Shown here piece after piece: positions 1-11,380 of a DNA stretch of 64,000 nucleotides. The position numbers and the translations under genes are program-made. The stretch is taken from the NCBI RefSeq assembly GCF_031143425.1, contig NC_090441.1, forward strand, positions 220,530,928 to 220,594,927, given 5' to 3'. The DNA is from Pleurodeles waltl. Taxonomy: Eukaryota > Chordata > Amphibia > Caudata > Salamandridae. A model generated the notes under the pieces. That model saw only the letters and a program-made list of their open reading frames with translations, ran no database searches and was not told where the DNA came from. Each line of letters starts with the position of its first letter. Within the stretch, counting starts at the first letter, position 1.

Positions 1-45
1 CACATCAATAGTGTTCTTCTAGTATTCGTATCCATCAACTGCAAT

Positions 46-366
46 TCAGGAAACAAAGGAATCTGAATAAATCAATTTTGTGTTTGTTAGCAAAATATTC
101 GTAATTTTAGAAGGTGGTAACTTGAAGAAGTACAATTCTGCATTCTTAATGTCATGCCCAGAAAAATATGTGAATTTATCTGCATAATCCTTTAGGCTCC
201 CCACAGGCGGAGTTGAACCATGTTCCCACTGTGTGTAATTAAATATTGATCTGTTTCTAGTTGCTTGGTGCAGGTAGTAATGTGCCCAGTTATTATAACA
301 AAACATTTCCCGATAATTCTTTGTGTTAGTGTACCTATCATCACTTTCAAATACAGTATAATCCAA
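46..366 (-). pseudogene. Endogenous retrovirus env-like remnant, ectodomain fragment
   Basis: A 106-residue open frame on the minus strand, rich in Tyr and Asn, with two N-glycosylation sequons (NRS and NYT), downstream of the anchor-like segment. It looks like a piece of a viral surface glycoprotein but carries no motif I can name. Here it ends in a stop at 46-48. The second copy (44186-44533) has Arg at that codon and runs nine residues further, owing to a two-base swap. Only one of the two copies has gained or lost this stop since duplication. Confidence 0.4.
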
Positions 367-550
367 CTAGCATGGAATCGACTGTTTGAACATCCCAGTC
401 ATCTGAAACGACACCAGGTGTAATTATGTCAGTCATTGAAATGTTGAAGACATGGAATTTCTATAACCTCAGTATGTCAAATGGAACTTTATCTCACACA
501 ATCCCATCAGGAATTGGTACTGCTGAAATGTTCACAAGGGACAAGTTCCT

Positions 551-1100
551 TCAGACCTTATGTGAGGAAAGATATGTAGTTAAAACTTCATCCACTGGCT
601 CGACAGAGGAGCGTTCAGAAAGATAATGACCATTTATCAAGAGATAGAAACTAGTCACAAAACCAATCCAGAACAGAAAGGCAAGCAATGTCAGAAATAT
701 CCACATATATTTCCATGGATATATTAAATAGTTATTTTTAAGCTTTATGTACAGCTTACGTGTCTTTGAAACAGTTTCAGTAATAGGTGCAGATGAAGTT
801 GAAGAAAAGTCATCAAGGTCGATGAATTAACCAGTAGCAGCCCTGCAAACACAGGAGCCGGTGCCTTACTGCTGGGTGGATCCACTTCGCGTGGAGGTTC
901 ATAGTAGACGATGTTGTCAGTTTGTGTGGAGTTGGAGTAGAAGACAGCCACATCTTGGACAGTTGTTGTCGGTGAAATGATAACAGGAATCAGCAAAAGC
1001 TAATTTTCTGACCTCCTCTGCTTGTGGAGGCATATGTAGCATTGTTGTACATGCTGTTGTAGTCAGAAGTGTTGTTATTTCTTCTTTGAAGAGTGCCTGT
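551..1100 (-). pseudogene. Endogenous retrovirus env-like remnant, N-terminal part
   Basis: Lying just downstream of an integrase remnant on the minus strand, where env is expected. Open stretches at about 745-996 and 551-725 are separated by frame breaks. The 551-725 frame encodes a strongly hydrophobic segment of about 22 residues (near 640-715), bounded by aromatic and charged residues, which looks like a membrane anchor, then a stop at 551. A hydrophobic segment early in Env followed by an extracellular region resembles the membrane-anchored Env leader of foamy-type viruses, but the match is too decayed to be sure. Not a functional gene. Family placement is inference. Confidence 0.4.
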
Positions 1101-1145
1101 TGGGTAGTGAGAGGAGACCAGGAACTGCCCAAGGGACATCTGTAT

Positions 1146-1754
1146 CTACTGTGCAGGATCGACCACATGGTGAAGGTTGACATTGTCAATGGAGACAAAT
1201 CTTTTTACTTTGGAACCAGGTAGCGATGGTAGGATGATAGTTCTGGTATCTAGTATTCCCAGGACTTGGACTGGTGCTCTGTAGGATGAGCTGAATTTGT
1301 TCTTCACAGCAGTCTTCTCACAAACCAGATCCCCAATTTTAGGAATCCAGCCTGTAGAAGTTGTTGGCAAATCCCTTAGTCCTAAAGTGGCAGCTCTGGC
1401 GGATGAATTATCATCACAAAATTGCTAAAGCTCCTGGAGGGCAGTGAAACATTCATTTATGTCAAAAGGTGAATCTGCTCCACCAAACCAGGGCCATCCA
1501 GATCTGGGACATACATAGGTATCCCGAAGAGAACCTCAGAGGGAGTGTGTCCTCCCAACCATATTTCCCTCTGGATGGTAGGGTGAGGAATAATGGAGCT
1601 CAAAATCCATCATCCTCATGGTTTCCCTCAATGTCTTAGAGGCAGCCAAAGCGCTCATGGCAGCCAAAATATCATTATCCAATCTCGTCTGAGAATGAGT
1701 CACTGCAGCAACAGAAGTTGCAGCTACTGCAGATTTGGCTGCTTCATCAAGCAT
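1146..1754 (-). pseudogene. Endogenous retrovirus integrase, C-terminal remnant
   Basis: Two minus-strand open stretches (1536-1754 and 1146-1370) with in-frame breaks between. The first ends with a HYSSPYHPEGN block, the signature preceding the third catalytic residue of retroviral DDE integrases. The residue expected to be Glu in the following V-E-R type motif reads Gly here, so the active site is destroyed. The second stretch matches the SH3-like C-terminal domain: GDLV near its start and a VSIDN motif near its end, a motif seen in spumavirus/ERV-L-type integrases. The first 40 residues of 1536-1754 are Ala-rich and do not look like integrase, suggesting a fused or rearranged upstream end. 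Foamy-like retroviruses are known as endogenous elements in amphibians; assignment to that group is inference. Confidence 0.65.
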
Positions 1755-2125
1755 TTACCAGGATGCAAAGGGGTGAACTGTGCTGGGATGTGAGGCAGTG
1801 TGCTCCCCCCACCCCTTCCTGTTTGAAAGGTTCCCTTCAGCCAGTGAGCTGACGAGCTTCGGAGATGCACCTGTGTGCCTGTGAGTGGTACTGGACCTGA
1901 GAGGAATTTGGCAGCATTTCCAGAAACCATAGATGAATTGTCTTTGTTCTGTACTCTCTTCAGATGAAGGGCTGAACCCAGAAACACATGTCTAGAGATA
2001 TACAGCAATGTCTGCACCAACGTTGGTGAAAAACTACAGATACTTTTGAAGTAAGCGCTAACTGTGAACTGCATTTACCAGGCTGCAAAGGGGCGAACTG
2101 GGCTTGGATGTAGGCAGTGTGCTCA
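1755..2125. repeat. Diverged direct repeat pair
   Basis: Positions 1755-1805 and 2071-2125 are similar, each running from a CATTTACCAGG start through GCAAAGGGG to GGCAGTGTGCTC, about 316 bp apart. The DNA between them is not recognised. The second large copy repeats the pair at 45922-46292. The pair sits exactly where the Ala-rich upstream end of the integrase frame begins, so it may mark a rearrangement of the retrovirus remnant. Confidence 0.6.
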
Positions 2126-2126
2126 T

Positions 2127-3663
2127 AACCCTCCCTTTCAATCCTACAACAAGTCGCAACTGTCAACCTAACCCTCCCGGCTCACAAGCAGTACCTCCCC
2201 AAAAACCCAAACAGTAAAAGGTGATTTGTGGCAGCCTTTACACATGGGCTCAAGAGTGCGACATATCAGGGGAGTTGTGATTAAATGGAGATTACCCCTT
2301 TCTCACATGAACAACAAGTCTCAGTCATACAGAGGCAATGAAGGACATGCAGTAAAATTTTCAAAAGGTTTTATTAACAAGACTGAAATCTACTGTAAAA
2401 TGCATGAGCTGCAATGATTAGGTAAATGAACAATGCAAGAAACAGAATTGTAAAAATGAGAGTCATGAATATAAAGACCCCCACTATCTTGCAGTAACAT
2501 GAGCTGTGAAATAGGCCCTAATGCCCTAGCATGACAAATGTAATTTCCAACACAAAGAGACCTAGGTGTGGTAAACCTAATCTGCTAGTCCCATGTCCAT
2601 GGGAAGAGCCCCCCCAACCCTCATTGCCTTGAAATGAGGTCTCTAGATTAGAGTCCGTGGGGACAGGAAGGCTGGGACTGCTTCAAGGCGATGTGTAGCA
2701 TGGATATTGCTGATGGCATCTGGTAGGAATCTCTCTGATAAATGTGTCTACGTGAGATATATTTATACAGATCTTGTAGAACCCCCTGACGCAGGTATGT
2801 TCCCGAACAATAGATACGGAGGCATGCTTCAGGCAGCAATTATATAAACAATTCCCTCCAAAAGTACATTATGTTCCTGTCACACGTAAGTGGGAAAGAA
2901 TATGATGTGAAGACCAACGTCTATCACTTATCTTTGATGCTGATAGTGACGCCTTCACAGAGTGGCACTGATAGTGTGAAATCCAAACACCTTCCTAACT
3001 ATAAACATAGCAGCCATCTTGGAAGAAATAATTAAACAAATGCGCTAACACAGAGCAGGCTATTTAGGTTAAAAGTCACTAGGTGACGGGGCACAGGCCT
3101 GCAAGCCAGAAGGCTAATCTATCTCCTGATTCCCAATAAAACCAAATAGGATCCACCACAGGTCCCGCCAGAACCAGGAGTCGCCCAAATTTCTCCAGCT
3201 GGTCCAGGGTACCCATCACCAACATCAAGATACCTGCAGAAGGAGACATTGGTAAACGCATTGCCTGATTTACTGTGAATTTTTTAAGTAGTACTCCATT
3301 GATTCCTGTGGTGCAAAGTCATGCACAAAAAGACTAGCCTGATAAAAACTTTAAAAATTCATAGCTTAAAAAGTACTTACCCGATGTGATGATCTTGGTC
3401 TTAAAAACTTTATTAAAATCCTAGGTATTTTTGTAAATTGGTCTCAAGTTATTCTTTTGAGTGTGTGCCTCGATTTATTGATGCTGTGAGTGCAACAAAT
3501 GCTTTGCACTTCTCCAAGATTAGCCTAACTGCTCGACCAAGGTAACATAAAAATTTGAGCATTGTGTGGTCTAGTTTTTACCTCTGTAAACCAACGTGTG
3601 GATGCCTGGACCCCCGGAACAGTGTTCCTAGCTTTGCACACTACATAGAGATCTACCCTCCTT
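2127..3663. other. Unassigned DNA upstream of the retrovirus remnant
   Basis: No gene recognised. A minus-strand AATAAA near 2360 followed by about 130 bp ending in a CACA-like end near 2230 could be the R-U5 part of a retroviral LTR belonging to the integrase/env remnant, but no second LTR copy was found, so this is only a suggestion. The same DNA is at 46294-47830. Confidence 0.3.

Positions 3664-3756
<93 letters not shown>
3664..3756. repeat. TAGA/GATA tetranucleotide microsatellite
   Basis: About 93 bp of uninterrupted TAGA repeats (roughly 23 units). The second large copy has 81 bp at 47831-47911, exactly three units fewer. Confidence 0.97.
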
Positions 3757-4509
3757 GTGAAAGAACGGTAAAAGAAACAGAAGTAAAGATGAGATAAAGG
3801 ACAGAGCAATGAAAAGCCACCAAGTGAAAGTGAAGCGAAAGCTTATGGAACAAAAGCAGGAGTATAATGAAATAACAAAAGGAGAGCTGGGAGGGATGTC
3901 AGTTACTCGGTGAGGGAACGCTGGCTGTTGATAAACCCATCTTCCTCTCTCTAGAATCCAAAACTCTTGGGGTCTTGAGAAACTGGTCCCTGGAAGGTCA
4001 GGTCAAATCAGTTTAAAATCTGCAATACTGACCAATATTCTGTTTGCAAACAGGAGACCCGCAGCTTTAAAGGGGGAAAATACAGATGTTGGATAAAAAC
4101 AGAAAAATAGCATTGGATGTTGAACGTTAGTCAGTGTAAATGAAACCACAGCGAGGACATATTACTTCAGGCACTCTTACAGCCTTACGTTTAGACAACC
4201 AACCACTGCTTGGAGTAACACTTACGGTTCCTAACGCATTAGTCTTACTGCTACAAGCACAGCTGCACGCATTCCGTCACTAGAAGCGATGCATTTACCG
4301 TGGTCCTACGAGGACACTGCTCTCTCTTATTCTGGTGATTGTGGAGGGGTCCCAGAGAGTGATCTGGATTGCAAGTCTTTCTTGGATGGAGGGGGCATTA
4401 GTTTTCAAAGGGATCTTGAGCGGGACCTGGAGACTTCGATCTTTGGATAAATCGGGTTGCAAAACAAACTATCACATGAAGTAAATATATAATAATCGAA
4501 AAATAAAGT
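3757..4509. other. Unassigned DNA
   Basis: Nothing recognised on either strand. The second copy is at 47912-48664. Confidence 0.4.
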
Positions 4510-4512
4510 TTA

Positions 4513-4691
4513 GGGACTGATTTCTAAATTGACGGATGGGTTACTCCTTCACAAAGGTGATGGATATTCTGTCCCCCTGAATCTAAATTCTATCTAAATC
4601 CCAAAGGATAGAATGAGATTTAGATTTCAGTGCCAGGATGTCCGTCATTGAGTGATGGAGAGACCTGTCCGCTGAGTTCTAAATCAGGCCC
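4513..4691. mobile_element. Short MITE, PIF/Harbinger-like (179 bp)
   Basis: The left end reads GGGACTGATTT and the right end, read on the other strand, GGGCCTGATTTAG, so the ends are imperfect terminal inverted repeats. The element is flanked on both sides by TTA (4510-4512 and 4692-4694). A 3-bp TWA target duplication is typical of PIF/Harbinger transposons. It has no coding capacity, so it must have been moved in trans. The second copy is at 48668-48846. Confidence 0.65.
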
Positions 4692-4694
4692 TTA

Positions 4695-5921
4695 GAGTTT
4701 GGGAACAAATTAAGGGGGCAGCGTAGCATTAACTCCTTCTGGTGATCACTCATTAGACCGAGGCAGCTATTTTGAGACCGTGCCCATAGTTCTTATCACC
4801 AACTGCTTTTGAAATATAAAATCAAGCCTTATTCTGACCTGCAGCATGTTGCCTAGACACATGCACTTAGCACCTACAGATGGCATCAGACGGAGGCATG
4901 GCAAGATAGTCACTTAAGTGCTCAAAAAATGTATACCACACTCAAACCTCAGGTAAGTGGGTATCGTCCGCACCCATTTTAGTCATTACAAAATTCTGCC
5001 TTACCTGCAACTCCGGAGTCCGTAACTTCCTCCGCTGCCTCCATATCTTTGGGGTGGAGCTCTCCTGCGGCTATGGTGCAAGTCAGATGACCTTCCATAA
5101 CATGCCATCTACACCCAATCTTCACGCCCATCTAAAAGGGCCCTGTCCACCTGCCCAGAAAAGGATGAGGAGAAGGGATACACGGACAACGGGAGGGATG
5201 TAGGATCAGAGAATTCACAATACGAACATCTGGGGAGGGGGAAGAGGGGCTAAAGGCAACGTGGACAACAAGGGAAATCAGCAACAGGTTGGAAATGACT
5301 GGGAAAACTAAAACCAGGCGAGGAAGTAGCCGCTTCAGACTTAACCTAAAACTACATCCTGGGATGCCAGCACCAGCTGCTTAAATAATGAGAGGATGAG
5401 AGGAAGCGGAGAGAGACCAGACCCCGGGGAGAAGCTGATACTGCACTCCCTGTTCTTTTGTGGGTTTTTTTGGTGCTATGAAACAATAATACACAAACGA
5501 AAACTGGGACGGAATAATAAAAAAAAAAAACAAAGTGGCACTAGAGCGAATGAAAACACCACTGCTCCTGAGGAGGGTTTGTAAACTAAGAAAAAGGAAG
5601 GTCCTAAAATGGTAATAACATGAGGGATAGTGGAGAGACAGTGTACTTGGTCCCTGCTCTTGAGGAGGAGTAAACACAGGAAGGGACATGACAAATGCAT
5701 GTCATGGACAACTGGGGAGTAGGAATTGGAGAGCGATGATGGAGACAGCAAAAGGAAGCCTGTGGGCAGGCTGAAGCCCGCAAATTAAAATGTAGCACAT
5801 CTCTTCGAGAGAGTGCATGCGCTGTTTACAGCCAAGACTTAAAAAGAGTGAGGGCCTTTTCAACAGTAGCGACAACAGGCTTGTTCTTCTCCTCCAAACT
5901 GACCACTTTATTAGCAGGAAC
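4695..5921. other. Unassigned DNA
   Basis: No gene or repeat boundary recognised apart from a short A-run near 5519-5530. The second copy is at 48850-50076. Confidence 0.4.
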
Positions 5922-5924
5922 TTA

Positions 5925-6604
5925 GGGCCAGATGTCGGTAGATTCCAATTTGCGAGTCTCAAATTGGAATGTAGGATGGTGTCCCTGACACCATCTGCGA
6001 CTCGCAAGGGGGTCGCCAAGGCCCACCTCATTAATATTCATGAGTTGGGTCACAATTTGCGACTCCCTTGCGAGTGGCGGCATTCACAGGGATGGTGGCC
6101 TGCTGCGGACAGCAGACCACCATGTCTGTGACTGCTTTTTAATAAAGCTGTTTTTTTTTTTTGTAATGCAGCCCGTTTTCCTTAAAGGAAAACAAGATTC
6201 ATTACAAAAACGCAAAATGAAATGTTTTTGTTTAATTTTTTCAGTGCAGGCAGCAGACCACTGCGTGCTCTGAAAAATATTTGCAGTTCTATTCACAAAG
6301 GGGAAGGGGTCCCATGGGGACTCCTTCCCTTTTCGAATGGGTTACCACCCATTTCAAATGGGTGCAAACTACGATTGGTTTGCGACCACGTTCGCGGTCA
6401 CAAAGCAATCTGGCATTGCACTGCGACTCACAATTAGGAAGGGGACTCCACTTCCTAATTGTGACTCGCAAACCCGTTTTGCGATTCAGTAACCAGGTTA
6501 CTGAATCGCACAACGGGTTTTGTGCATTGCAAAGTGCATTTTGCACGTCGCAAATAGTGAAAATAGCTGTTTGCGACGTGCAAAATGCTTCCTACATCTG
6601 GCCC
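5925..6604. mobile_element. Palindrome-chain MITE, PIF/Harbinger-like (680 bp)
   Basis: The ends are inverted repeats (GGGCCAGATGT at the left; the right end reads the same on the other strand). The element is flanked by TTA at 5922-5924 and 6605-6607. The interior is not coding. It is a succession of short inverted repeats, for example around 5941-5968, 6300-6335, 6420-6470, 6473-6520 and 6541-6588. Several long open frames cross it, but they follow from the palindromic structure. The second copy is at 50080-50759, and a decayed relative at 28005-28302. Confidence 0.75.
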
Positions 6605-6607
6605 TTA

Positions 6608-7344
6608 CTTCTTTGTGACCTTCTAGCATTTGACACTTAGCACTAAGAGTAGGGGTGAGCAGTAAACTCCGCTCATCTGGGTTTGAGTTTGTAGAGTTTT
6701 ACCCACTCCGCAATCCGCTTGGAGGGTGGAGACTTCGACAAGTGTTAAATTGGTGAGCGCGAGCAAGAAAATTGAGCACTAGACTGCTTCCTGGTGACAT
6801 TTTTCAGTGGCGGTGGTTGTGACATGTCGCTACCGCTGGTGTTAAGAAAGCAGCTGCTTGCACTGAAAAAACTGCTGCTCGAGTAGAAATCTACTCAAGT
6901 GGTAAAAAAAGTTGCCCCCTCTGGCGCGCCGCATGTTGCCATTCACACTGATTGTACAACTTGAGACAAGTTTCTGGCACCAAAAATCCGCACAGTTAGA
7001 GCAATGTACAGAATTCCACTGCTCGTGGAGCTATGCGGGATCTCACAGAGTTCTGAGGTAACTCAGCGAGTTCCGCCCACCCTTAACTAGGAGCAGAAGC
7101 ACTTAGCAGAAGAGTACTCAGGTGTCACTGACAACTAGTTCCTTCACAGACTTCTGCTGTATCAGCCACATGTGTGAGATCTTGAGCTCCCGCAAGTGAG
7201 GCAACAAAAACGTTTGTGAAACGTGGGCAATCAGAATATAGCCAATGTAACACAAGTAAAGGCATCATCATAATCTCAAAGGCTTAACAATAGTGTACCC
7301 AAAACATGAATAATACTATTTTTCACATGACAACATCATACAAA
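6608..7344. other. Unassigned DNA
   Basis: Nothing recognised. The second copy is at 50763-51499. Confidence 0.4.
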
Positions 7345-7677
7345 AATTTGTGGTTTGCATCCTTCCAGAGCCATGGGACCCATATAGGGGGAAAGGGGTG
7401 CAGGGAATACATAAATAAAATATTGATTTATTTGCTGTTGTTCCACCAGGCCCCATGAGGATCCTGAAGTAGCCAGGCAAAAATGTAAAAAAAAAAAGAA
7501 ATATATTTGCTGGTACCCCATCAGAGCCAATGGGGACTTTATAGGAGGCTGAAGGGAGACATGTCAACATAAAAAAAAAAAAAAACTTTAAATAATTGCT
7601 GATGCCCCATCAGGAACCATGGGAACTCTATGGGAGGCAGGGGCAGGCCGACATTGAATACATTAAATATTGGCTGG
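7345..7677. repeat. Diverged tandem repeat with A-tracts (~75-90 bp unit)
   Basis: About four diverged units. Each contains a CCA(T)GGG-type block (near 7370, 7447, 7525 and 7608), and the middle two are followed by a run of 11-16 A. The phrase TTTGCTG(G/T) recurs near 7430, 7506 and 7594. Open minus-strand frames here come from the A-tracts and are not genes. The second copy is at 51500-51832. Confidence 0.6.
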
Positions 7678-8369
7678 TAGAGGGTCTTGACCAAGATGGC
7701 TACTATATCTGAATCTCTCTGTAAGAGATCTGCACTGGGCTCGATCATTATCTTGTGACATCAGTGGCAGATGACCTGCTCAAGGGCCGGGGTGGCTCCT
7801 CCGCCGCCCCGCTTCTTTCAGCAGAAGAAAAATAAAATGAAAATAATGGATCGTTGTTATCATTTTTTTTTGCTGAGCCAGATTAGGCCGGGGTAGGGCT
7901 GGAGGGGGCTGGAAGGAGGAGTGGAGGTATGTGCCTGTGTTGGGCCGGCCAAACAGACATGCGCACTTTGCATTCCTACACCTGTCTGTATTTCACAGGT
8001 AAGAGGAGAAAGTGCACAGGCTGCCACTCCCTCTGTGAGCCCCGAATCAGCATGCTCACATCAATCACGGCACTGCTGTCATGCTGGTTACCGCAGTGTT
8101 GTGATTGGCTGAGGGGAGTCCGGAAGCCTGTGTGCTTCCGGATGAAGAGGAGGACGGAGGAGACAAACATGTCTTCCAACCTTACCAGGTAAGTGGTTTT
8201 TTTATCCCTGCCACACCACCTCCTTTCAGTTGCAGCGGCCACTGTCACGCACCCATCTCCCAGGCAATCAGTGTTGCTCCCTCTTGTCACAAGTGGAGGG
8301 CCTCAAGGCACTTTTGCCAGGTTGAGAAGGTTATGCCCACAGGGCTGTAAAATCCTCAGGTTTTTCAAA
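7678..8369. other. Unassigned DNA
   Basis: Several overlapping open frames of 60-105 codons on both strands between 7921 and 8435. None resembles a known protein, and the frames contradict one another, so none is called. The second copy is at 51833-52524. Confidence 0.4.
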
Positions 8370-8437
8370 GTTCAGCTCAGGCAGTCAGGAGCTGGTGCAT
8401 TTAGCATATGTATAGTTCCTGACTGCCTGAGCTGAAC
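8370..8437. repeat. Perfect 21-bp-arm hairpin
   Basis: Arms at 8370-8390 and 8417-8437 are exact reverse complements (GTTCAGCTCAGG... and ...CCTGAGCTGAAC) with a 26-nt loop. Size and shape fit a small-RNA precursor or a very short foldback transposon. No terminal target duplication is obvious. The second copy, at 52525-52592, is unchanged. Confidence 0.85.
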
Positions 8438-8582
8438 AAGGGCATATTTCCGACCCTCTGTATCTATTTGAAGTAAAGATTTGCAAAAACAATACAAAAA
8501 AAGCATTAGCAAGGCAGCCAAGCCAGATTTAAGTTCTCTTTAGGTCTGGTGTTAACCAAGACCTTTGATTTTATAACATTAT

Positions 8583-9108
8583 GGGCCTCATTGGCTCTGA
8601 TGCATCCAATTTCTTGCGCTGCCCTATGACCCTCTAACGACTTCATGTATGCACAGTATTTAAAATACAGAGCTCGATGCCGCATGTTTTCACAGATGCA
8701 TCAGAAATTCTGATGCATCTGTGACACTAAACTCACTCATTGCTAGACTAGCAGAAACAAATGATACTACCCCAGCAATGCCAGGAGACCCCATTGAGAA
8801 AAGCCCTGCATACATTTTTCCCATCCGCTGAGCAGGCGGGAAAATTCTGACACAGTGAACACACACAATGATGCAGTGAAATGTTAATTTCACTGAGTCA
8901 GTGCTGCGTGGCTTTTCACGTGGGAATGCCTACTTTGCATAAATTATACTTGGCGCAGGTATAATGTGACGCAAGGTTTTACAACTTGATGCATTGGGCA
9001 TTTTGCATTAGTTTGTAAATGTGGAGCAGTGCAGAGCACTGTTTGCACCACTGTTGCGTCAAAAGAAAATGACTCAACAGTGGCGCAAAGGCCTTGTAAA
9101 TGAGGCCC
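8583..9108. mobile_element. MITE with GGGCCTCATT ends (526 bp)
   Basis: The left end GGGCCTCATT is mirrored by AATGAGGCCC at the right end. TAT flanks both sides (8580-8582 and 9109-9111), a 3-bp target duplication. A 33-bp near-perfect palindrome (16-bp arms, one central base) lies inside at 8691-8723. The right third, with a TTGCATAAATTAT block, is shared with 11381-11563. Non-coding. The second copy is at 52738-53263. Confidence 0.7.
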
Positions 9109-9111
9109 TAT

Positions 9112-9795
9112 GTTTGTAACATAATTAGTTAAAGGGGTCTTCAGACAGCTGCCGTCCATTAGTCTGTTGTTTTGCCATTCACATTTTTTTCCATCCACTT
9201 CAACATACATCATGGGCAGTGGGTCAGCCCACTTCAGCCACTGTCTGACTCCAAAGCAAAAAGGCTGGCAGTCCAAACCAGGCCTATTGGCTTCGATAAT
9301 GCTTGTTTTGCCTTGACATGTAACAGACCTCTCAAAGATCCTATAAATATTGTCAGATTTGCAGGTTTAGGGTCTTGAACTGTGTATTCAAGTAGAGTTT
9401 AATTAAACCAGCCCATGAACTGTACCCAATATTTTGATTTAAACATTATAGAACTCAAGCCATCCAAATTGTATATTTCATAAATTGGATATTATTAGCA
9501 AACAGTAGACATAGACATAGATCCGAGTATAATATCTCCACCTGTGAGTTCAGCCCTCACTGCAGAGATTTGGTGACCCGTGCTCATAAGGTTTGTCTGT
9601 CACAGGTCAGGGCAGGATCTGCCTCAATCAGAGATGGAGATGTGGATGTGTCAGAGATGAATGTCTGTGTGGAGAATACTGTGGTGAATACTGCATTTCA
9701 GTTAGTTGGAACTTTGCCTGTCTGTGCCTTGATGCAACTGACCCCTGACCAGGGGTATAACACAGGCCCATGAAACCCCTGCAGAGCAGAGGGGC
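9112..9795. other. Unassigned DNA
   Basis: Nothing recognised. The second copy is at 53267-53950. Confidence 0.4.
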
Positions 9796-9985
9796 CCACC
9801 CTTCAGGGGCCCCATGCAAACTCAGGACTATGAATACCTGTGGCATGTGGAAGTCACAGGGGCCCCCCAAGACATTCTTGAGAGGGGCCCCCACACTTCA
9901 GGTGCCCATGCAGCCTCAGGACTATGAATATATGTGACAAGTGGGATTCTCAGGAGCCCCTCAGCACATTTTCCAGGTGTCCCTT
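9796..9985. repeat. Two diverged ~94-bp direct repeats
   Basis: Blocks beginning CTTCAGGGGCCCCATGC (about 9798) and CTTCAGGTGCCCATGC (about 9896) run in parallel, both containing CTCAGGACTATGAATA. The second large copy (about 53951-54134) lacks 6 bp in the second block. Confidence 0.6.
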
Positions 9986-10119
9986 CATTTTGCCTGACTC
10001 CACTGAGCCCGAGTGCTCCCTTGTGGAGTGCCCGTGACTATGAAGACAAGACACAGAGGGGGTTATTACAACTTTGGAGGAGGTGTTAATCCGTCCCAAA
10101 AGTGACAGATATACCGTCA

Positions 10120-11310
10120 CTCTCACTTTGTGTGGTTCCTCTCCCTGAGTCGCATCATGAGTGTTAGACGTGGCATCCTTGGCGTGGTCTCCCCTGTCTT
10201 TTGTGCCTCTCCTTCCCATGTTTGGACTGTGTGCTGGACTGTATTGTATTGGTGATTGGCTTTTCCATGATTGGCATGTCTGATTTACAAGTACGTCCCT
10301 AGTAAAGTGCACTAGAGGTGCTGAGGGCCTGTAAATCAAATGCTACTAGTAGCCCTGTAAACATGTCTCAGACCTGCCACTGCAGTGTCTGTGTTCAGTT
10401 TTGAACTGCCAATTCAACTTGACAAGTGTTCCCACTTGCCAGGCCTAAACCTTCCCTTTTTATAAATGTAAGTCACCCATAAGTTAGGCCCTAGGTAGCC
10501 CCATGGACAGTGTGCAGTGTATGTTAAAGGTGGGACATGTACTTATGTGTTTTACATGTCCTAACAGTGAAATACTGCTAAATCCAGTTTTTACTGTTGT
10601 AAGGCCTGTCTTTCTCATAGGTTCACATGGGGGCTGCCTTTAAATAACTTTACATTTCAAATTCCCTTTGGGATCAGATAGAAATGTAGAGTTTGGTGTT
10701 TTGGAACTCACAACTTAAAAATACATCTTTTAGTGGGGTTGGTTTTTAGACTGTTTGTTTGAAAATGCCACTATAGTGGGCATATTCTTGCTTTAACCTT
10801 TCTGTGACTCTGTCTGTTTGTGGATTTCCTGTCTGGGTCAGTTTGACAGTTGGGCTGTTTGTGAATCCCCTCTAGACAGTGAGACAAAGGGAGCCGGGGG
10901 GGTATCCTGCATATCCTGCTGGGCTGTTTAATATAGAGTGGAGGGAGGAGTGATCACTTATACCTGAATGGCCTGTGCCTGCCCTCTCACAATGCATTCT
11001 CCAACCCCCTGGTGTGTGTCTGGGGCTTGGCCTGGGCAAGGCAGGATCTTGTGAACAACAGAGACTTCCTTTGAAGTTTTCCTACTTCAAAGGCAGAAAG
11101 GTGAATAAGTAGTGGACCCAAAACCGCAGAATTTTAGATCCCTTCGGGATTCAAGGGGAACCTCTGCCAAGGAGACGAGCCGAGGAGAAGTGCTTCCCCT
11201 GTCTGTGACTGTGCTTTGTTGGGCTATCCTGCAGTTGTTGCTTCTGCCTGTGAAAGGGGATAAAGACTTGACTTTGTTGTGCATTCCTGCTTGAGAAGAA
11301 TCTCGAAGGG
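10120..11310 (+). mobile_element. Probable LTR fragment or solo LTR, family unresolved
   Basis: The text style and the phrase GTCCCTAGTA (near 10286) are shared with the starts of the two clear LTRs in this window (near 41438, and on the minus strand near 14330), suggesting a third LTR family. The ends are not defined. The short frames inside are not called. The second copy is at about 54269-55459. Confidence 0.35.
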
Positions 11311-11380
11311 CTTGAAATGATGCGAAGCGCATAGATTTCACTGCGCCATTTTTGTGGGCCTTCTTACGCCGGACTGCCCC

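Noticed and set aside
3653..3853. Frame with a tetrapeptide Leu-Ser-Ile-Tyr repeat
   Set aside because: Translation of the GATA microsatellite.
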